A stretch of DNA of 36,137 nt, taken from positions 1-36,137 of the forward strand of contig CAJUKE010000029.1 in the NCBI GenBank assembly GCA_910587075.1, written 5' to 3'. The position numbers were made by a program, and so were the translations under genes. The stretch comes from an uncultured Muribaculaceae bacterium. GTDB taxonomy: Bacteria; Bacteroidota; Bacteroidia; Bacteroidales; Muribaculaceae. A model generated the notes under the pieces. The model made no database searches and was not told the origin of the DNA. It saw nothing but the letters and a program-made list of their open reading frames with translations. Positions 32,995 to 36,137 of the stretch are shown piece after piece. How positions within the stretch are numbered: position 1 is the stretch's first letter; each line of letters opens with the position of its first letter.

Positions 32995-33534
32995 ATGATA
33001 CAGGAGATTTTGGAATACAACCGCCGCTTCGTGGCCGACAAGGGATATGAGCGGTTCATAACGAGCAAGTACCCCGATAAGAAAATCGCCATCGTTACCT
33101 GCATGGACACCCGCCTGGTGGAGCTGCTCCCGGCGGCGCTCGGATTCCGCAACGGCGATGTGAAGATCATCAAGAACGCTGGCGGCGTGATCACCAACCC
33201 GTTCGACTCCACGGTGCGCAGCATACTGGTGGCCGTCTACGAGTTGGGGGTCAAGGAAATAATGGTCATCGGGCACACAAATTGCGGTGTGCAGGGCATG
33301 GACGCCGACGAGATGCTCGACCTGATGCGCCGGCGCGGCATCCCCGAGGAACACATCACCCTTATGATGCATTGCGGCATCGACCTCAAGAGCTGGCTCC
33401 ACGGCTTCGAGGACACAGACGAGGCGGTGATGGAGACGGTCGACCTCATTGGGCGCCATCCGCTCATCCCCTCCGACATCGTGGTCAAAGGGTACGTTAT
33501 CGACACCCTCACCGGCGAACTCCGCCCTCTTTGA
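32995..33534 (+). CDS. Beta-class carbonic anhydrase
   Basis: This 179-residue enzyme hydrates CO2 to bicarbonate. Zinc ligands and the Asp-Arg pair are visible: Cys36, Asp38 and Arg40 (TCMDTRL), His94 and Cys97 (GHTNCG). The length fits the short beta class found in many Firmicutes and Bacteroidetes. It stands alone and ends at a strong terminator. It would supply bicarbonate for carboxylation reactions such as those of succinate fermentation. Confidence 0.94.
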   Translation: MIQEILEYNRRFVADKGYERFITSKYPDKKIAIVTCMDTRLVELLPAALGFRNGDVKIIKNAGGVITNPFDSTVRSILVAVYELGVKEIMVIGHTNCGVQGMDADEMLDLMRRRGIPEEHITLMMHCGIDLKSWLHGFEDTDEAVMETVDLIGRHPLIPSDIVVKGYVIDTLTGELRPL

Positions 33535-33559
33535 CCCCTCCAACACGCTAAAAGATACT

Positions 33560-33592
33560 GAAGGCCCGAAAATCAGCGATTTTCGGGCCTTC
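33560..33592. terminator. Bidirectional terminator, 15-base stem
   Basis: GAAGGCCCGAAAATC (33560-33574) pairs perfectly with GATTTTCGGGCCTTC (33578-33592) over a 3-base loop. It separates the carbonic anhydrase gene (plus) from the convergent repeat protein gene (minus). Confidence 0.88.
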
Positions 33593-33620
33593 TTAGTGTT
33601 TCGGATTATTGTGGGGCGGT

Positions 33621-35618
33621 TTACTTCACCAGCACTTTGGTGGCTTTGCCGCCTTGGCGCTTGATATAGAGGCCGGGGGTGAGAGCCTCGCCGTTGACGC
33701 GCACGCCGTTGAGATTGAAGAACTCAGCCGGGGCGCCGCTGTCGTTGGCAGTGATGTTTTCGATGGCGCTCACGCTTGAAACTTTCACCTCGCACGATTC
33801 GGTGTGAGGTACGCCGTAGCCGTCGACAACGGTATAGGTGATGGTGGCGGTACCTTCACCTACTGCTACCACTACACCATCGGCAATAGTGGCTACCTCG
33901 GGATTGGAGGTTGACCAGGTCTCCGACGTAACAGTCACGTCATCGTCCTTGGTCACTGTGGCGGTAAGTGTGGCGGTTTCGCCCTCCTCGATAGAGATGT
34001 TTGATTCGCTCAAAGTAATATCGAGCGCGCCCATCTCGCGGAAGTCGGTGAAGTGGCTCCACCCGTCAGCTACGAAGTAAGCCTTGAAAGAGCCCTTGGG
34101 TATATATACGACAGCTGTTTCGGGAACATGCCTGAACGAATCGTTGGAACTACTGGGGGGAGTTGTCGGCAGTGCGTAGATTGTTGTCAGGCTGGTGCAG
34201 ACGAAGAAAGCAGAATTCTCGATTTTAGTCACGGAGTTGGGGATAGTCACCGAGGTCAGGCCGGTGCAATATGAGAATGCCATTATGCCGATTTCAGTCA
34301 CAGAGTTGGGTATTGTGACCGATGTCAGACTACTGCAACCAGAGAATGCGTACCAGCCGATTTCAATCACAGAGTTGGGTATTGTGACCGATGTCAGACT
34401 ACTGCAACCAGAGAATGCGTACTTGCCGATTTCAATCACAGAGTTGGGGATTGTGACCGATGTCAGACTACTGCAACCAGAGAATGCGTCCCTGCCGATT
34501 GCAGTTACAGAATTGGGGATCGCATAAGAAGACTTCTTGGCACCAGGGCACTGAATAAGCGTGGTTATCCCATTGTTAAACAATACTCCATCTTCCGAGG
34601 TGTATTCTGTATTGCCCTCTTCCACTAAAATCTCCTCTAATGAAGAGCAACCATTGAATGCGGAGATGCCGATTTCAGTCGCAGAGTTGGGGATTGTGAC
34701 CGACGTCAGACTACTGCAGCCATTGAATGCGGAGATGCCGATTTCAGTCACAGAGTTGGGGATTGTGACCGACGTCAGACTACTGCAACCTGAGAATGCG
34801 GAGTGTGAAATGTTAGTCACAGAGTTGGGGATTGAGACCGATGTCAGGCTGCTGCAGCCAGAGAATGCGGACCAGCCGATTTCAATCACAGAGTTGGGGA
34901 TTGAGACCGATGTCAGGCTGCTGCAGCCAGAGAATGCGGACCAGCCGATTTCAATCACAGAGTTGGGGATTGTGACCGATGTCAGGCTACTGCAACCAGA
35001 GAATGCGTCCCTGCCGATTGCAGTTACAGAATTGGGGATCGCATAAGAAGACTTCTTGGCACCAGGGCACTGAATAAGCGTGGTTATCCCATTGTTAAAC
35101 AATACTCCATCTTCCGAGGTGTATTCTGTATTGCCCTCTTCCACTAAAATCTCCTCTAATGAAGAGCATCTACCGAATGGGGCCGTACCGATATAAGTCA
35201 CAGAGTTGGGGATTGTGACCGATGTCAGACTATCGCAACCAGAGAATGCGTACTCGCCGATTTCAGTCACAGAGTTGGGGATTGTGACCGACGTCAGACT
35301 ACTGCAACGTGAGAATGCCACTCTGCCGATTTCAGTCACAGAGTTGGGGATTGTGACCGATGTCAGGCTAAGGCAATCAGAGAATGCGGACGAGCCGATT
35401 AAAGTTACGAAATAACGTGATGACTTGTTGCTGACGAATGAAGGAATAACTAAATCTCCTTCGGGTTTAGTCACATAACCCTTAATGCTGACTTCGTGGT
35501 CTGCTTCTGAGAGGACTTGGTACTTGAGGTTGTCAACGGTGAACTCATCGCCGTCGGCTGCGCGGGCAGTGACGCCGAGCGTGAGCAGGGCCGCGAAAAG
35601 AAGTAGAAATTTCTTCAT
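33621..35618 (-). CDS. BspA-type leucine-rich repeat surface protein
   Basis: This 665-residue protein has a signal peptide (MKKFLLLFAALLTLGVTARA). About 17-18 LRR_5/BspA repeats of 23 residues follow, consensus CSSLTSVTIPNSVTEIGxxAF, covering about residues 45-490. A bacterial Ig-like (Big_2) domain lies at about 530-605 (ISIEEGETATLTATVTKDD). The C-terminal stretch VRVNGEALTPGLYIKRQGGK resembles type IX secretion or related Bacteroidetes sorting tails. Such proteins are cell-surface adhesins or binding proteins. Many repeats are nearly identical at DNA level, so repeat number is probably variable between strains. Confidence 0.92.
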   Translation of the reverse strand: MKKFLLLFAALLTLGVTARAADGDEFTVDNLKYQVLSEADHEVSIKGYVTKPEGDLVIPSFVSNKSSRYFVTLIGSSAFSDCLSLTSVTIPNSVTEIGRVAFSRCSSLTSVTIPNSVTEIGEYAFSGCDSLTSVTIPNSVTYIGTAPFGRCSSLEEILVEEGNTEYTSEDGVLFNNGITTLIQCPGAKKSSYAIPNSVTAIGRDAFSGCSSLTSVTIPNSVIEIGWSAFSGCSSLTSVSIPNSVIEIGWSAFSGCSSLTSVSIPNSVTNISHSAFSGCSSLTSVTIPNSVTEIGISAFNGCSSLTSVTIPNSATEIGISAFNGCSSLEEILVEEGNTEYTSEDGVLFNNGITTLIQCPGAKKSSYAIPNSVTAIGRDAFSGCSSLTSVTIPNSVIEIGKYAFSGCSSLTSVTIPNSVIEIGWYAFSGCSSLTSVTIPNSVTEIGIMAFSYCTGLTSVTIPNSVTKIENSAFFVCTSLTTIYALPTTPPSSSNDSFRHVPETAVVYIPKGSFKAYFVADGWSHFTDFREMGALDITLSESNISIEEGETATLTATVTKDDDVTVTSETWSTSNPEVATIADGVVVAVGEGTATITYTVVDGYGVPHTESCEVKVSSVSAIENITANDSGAPAEFFNLNGVRVNGEALTPGLYIKRQGGKATKVLVK
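34471..34649 (-). repeat. 179-base identical repeat, copy A (in the BspA-type gene)
   Basis: Identical to 34990-35168 at an offset of 519 bases (173 codons). It encodes a non-standard module (EEILVEEGNTEYTSEDGVLF...) that interrupts the 23-residue repeats, so a large segment of the array was duplicated as a block. Confidence 0.9.
34990..35168 (-). repeat. 179-base identical repeat, copy B (in the BspA-type gene)
   Basis: The partner of 34471-34649. The flanking leucine-rich repeats on either side differ slightly, which helps to place the unequal exchange ends. Confidence 0.9.
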
Positions 35619-35693
35619 TTCTTTTGATTGGTTAATATATTATGATTGTTGGTTTTTCTGTTTTTCGCGTTCAAGAAGGTCGGCATACGCCCT

Positions 35694-35702
35694 CAAAGGG
35701 TA
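35694..35702 (-). promoter_or_regulatory. Weak candidate promoter of the BspA-type gene
   Basis: On the minus strand TACCCTTTG resembles TAnnTTTG but with three bases, not two, between TA and TTTG. It lies about 75 bases before the ATG. It is the only candidate in the 105-base gap to the upstream gene. Confidence 0.3.
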
Positions 35703-35723
35703 TGGAACACGCATAGGAAGTTT

Positions 35724-35942
35724 TCACTCCCAATACTCAACATCCTTGTGGTTGGGGAATTTGGCCAGGGCTTTGATCTTATCGAGGCACCGCTCCCAGT
35801 TGCGGCGCGTCTCGGCCTGGTAGCCGGCCACGAGCGCGCCTACGAAGTTAACGTCGCAGAGGCAGTGCCGGCGGCAAGCCTCGCGGTCGAAGTCGCGGCC
35901 CCGGTTAAAGTCTGAAGGACGGATGAATGGCGGTTCGGTCAT
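35724..35942 (-). CDS. Small unrecognised protein, 72 residues
   Basis: The frame starts MTEPPFIRPSDFNRGRDFD and has a Cys-rich centre (CRRHCLCD) followed by an amphipathic helix-like region (RRNWERCLDKIKALAKF). Composition and codon use look coding, and it lies 25 bases after another leftward coding end at 35968. I do not recognise a family. No membrane segment or signal peptide is visible. Confidence 0.55.
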   Translation of the reverse strand: MTEPPFIRPSDFNRGRDFDREACRRHCLCDVNFVGALVAGYQAETRRNWERCLDKIKALAKFPNHKDVEYWE

Positions 35943-35967
35943 AGCGCTTAGCCGTTGCCGCCGTGGC

Positions 35968-36137
35968 TCACTCCGAAGGCTGGTTATGATAAATGGTTGG
36001 TTTATAAAAAGAAAGCGTGAGAGCCGTATCTGTTGCCCGCTCCCACAACTTGAGGCCTTCGCATTGCCCGATATAGTAAGAACGGGTCAGTAGATATTTC
36101 CGGTTGGTGAGGATGGTGGATTGCCGTATAATGCTTA
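35968..36137 (-). CDS. Unrecognised protein, C-terminal part (cut by window edge)
   Basis: A frame open from the right edge ends at a TGA at 35970-35968 and gives about 56 residues, including TILTNRKYLLTRSYYIGQCE and a tail KPTIYHNQPSE. It reads like a real C terminus (mixed aromatic and charged residues, no low complexity), but no start codon is in view. It may form a pair with the 72-residue gene downstream. Confidence 0.45.
   Translation of the reverse strand, partial: SIIRQSTILTNRKYLLTRSYYIGQCEGLKLWERATDTALTLSFYKPTIYHNQPSE

Noticed and set aside
34195..35046. Plus-strand frames with repeats such as ELGIVTDVRLLQPENA that look like a repeat protein
   Set aside because: They are the reverse strand of the BspA-type repeats at 33621-35618, which have a signal peptide, known repeat type and C-terminal tail on the minus strand.
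34195..35420. Regularly spaced repeats that might suggest a CRISPR array
   Set aside because: The period is 69 bases (23 codons), the sequence is coding throughout and the spacers are not unique; it is a leucine-rich repeat gene.

Overview
The window reads as part of a Bacteroidales chromosome, with Muribaculaceae or a close relative as my best guess from genome style only. The grounds are: promoter-like sites of the Bacteroidetes type (TAnnTTTG at -7, TTTG about 20 bases upstream); a fused nuoC/nuoD; a short epsilon subunit and an a-subunit with a long N-terminal domain in the ATP synthase; the order ileS, dksA-like, lspA, DUF4296; and BspA-type leucine-rich repeats with a C-terminal sorting-like tail. 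Housekeeping genes are GC-rich (40 of 60 bases at 4381-4440 are G or C).

Layout. 1-8828, minus strand: one long energy block, nuoA-nuoB-nuoCD-nuoH running straight into atpD-atpC-atpB-atpE-atpF-atpH-atpA (atpA cut by the window edge). 9163-17450, minus strand: an accessory peptide natural-product (RiPP-like) operon. In transcription order it holds an outer-membrane beta-barrel receptor-like protein, a fossil of a C39-peptidase ABC transporter, a 93-residue six-cysteine precursor with a Gly-Gly leader, a radical SAM/SPASM maturase, a second mosaic copy of the beta-barrel protein, and an intact peptidase-containing ABC exporter. 17525-17963: repeat-rich boundary. 17898-23769, minus strand: ileS, dksA-like, lspA, DUF4296 lipoprotein and a small unknown gene. 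23898-24827: NlpC/P60 lipoprotein. 25033-26202, plus strand: a lone DUF1016/YhcG-type PD-(D/E)XK nuclease. 26349-28615: a two-gene ABC-2 exporter. 28694-29311: DUF4136 lipoprotein. 29536-31250: pyrK-pyrD. 31251-31594: repeat-rich spacer. 31595-33534: divergent acetyl xylan esterase-like protein and beta-carbonic anhydrase. 33621-35618: BspA-like repeat protein. 35724-36137: two unrecognised small coding regions, one cut by the edge.

The most interesting part is the 8-kb RiPP-like operon. The radical SAM/SPASM enzyme probably cross-links a cysteine-rich core built from three N-x-G-x-C repeats. The C39 domain of the ABC protein would remove the leader after a Gly-Gly site during export. The two barrel proteins, which share 1103 identical bases but differ at about 43 of the last 245 residues, are candidate outer-membrane export, receptor or immunity partners. 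The operon carries the scar of an earlier tandem duplication of a [barrel-ABC] module.
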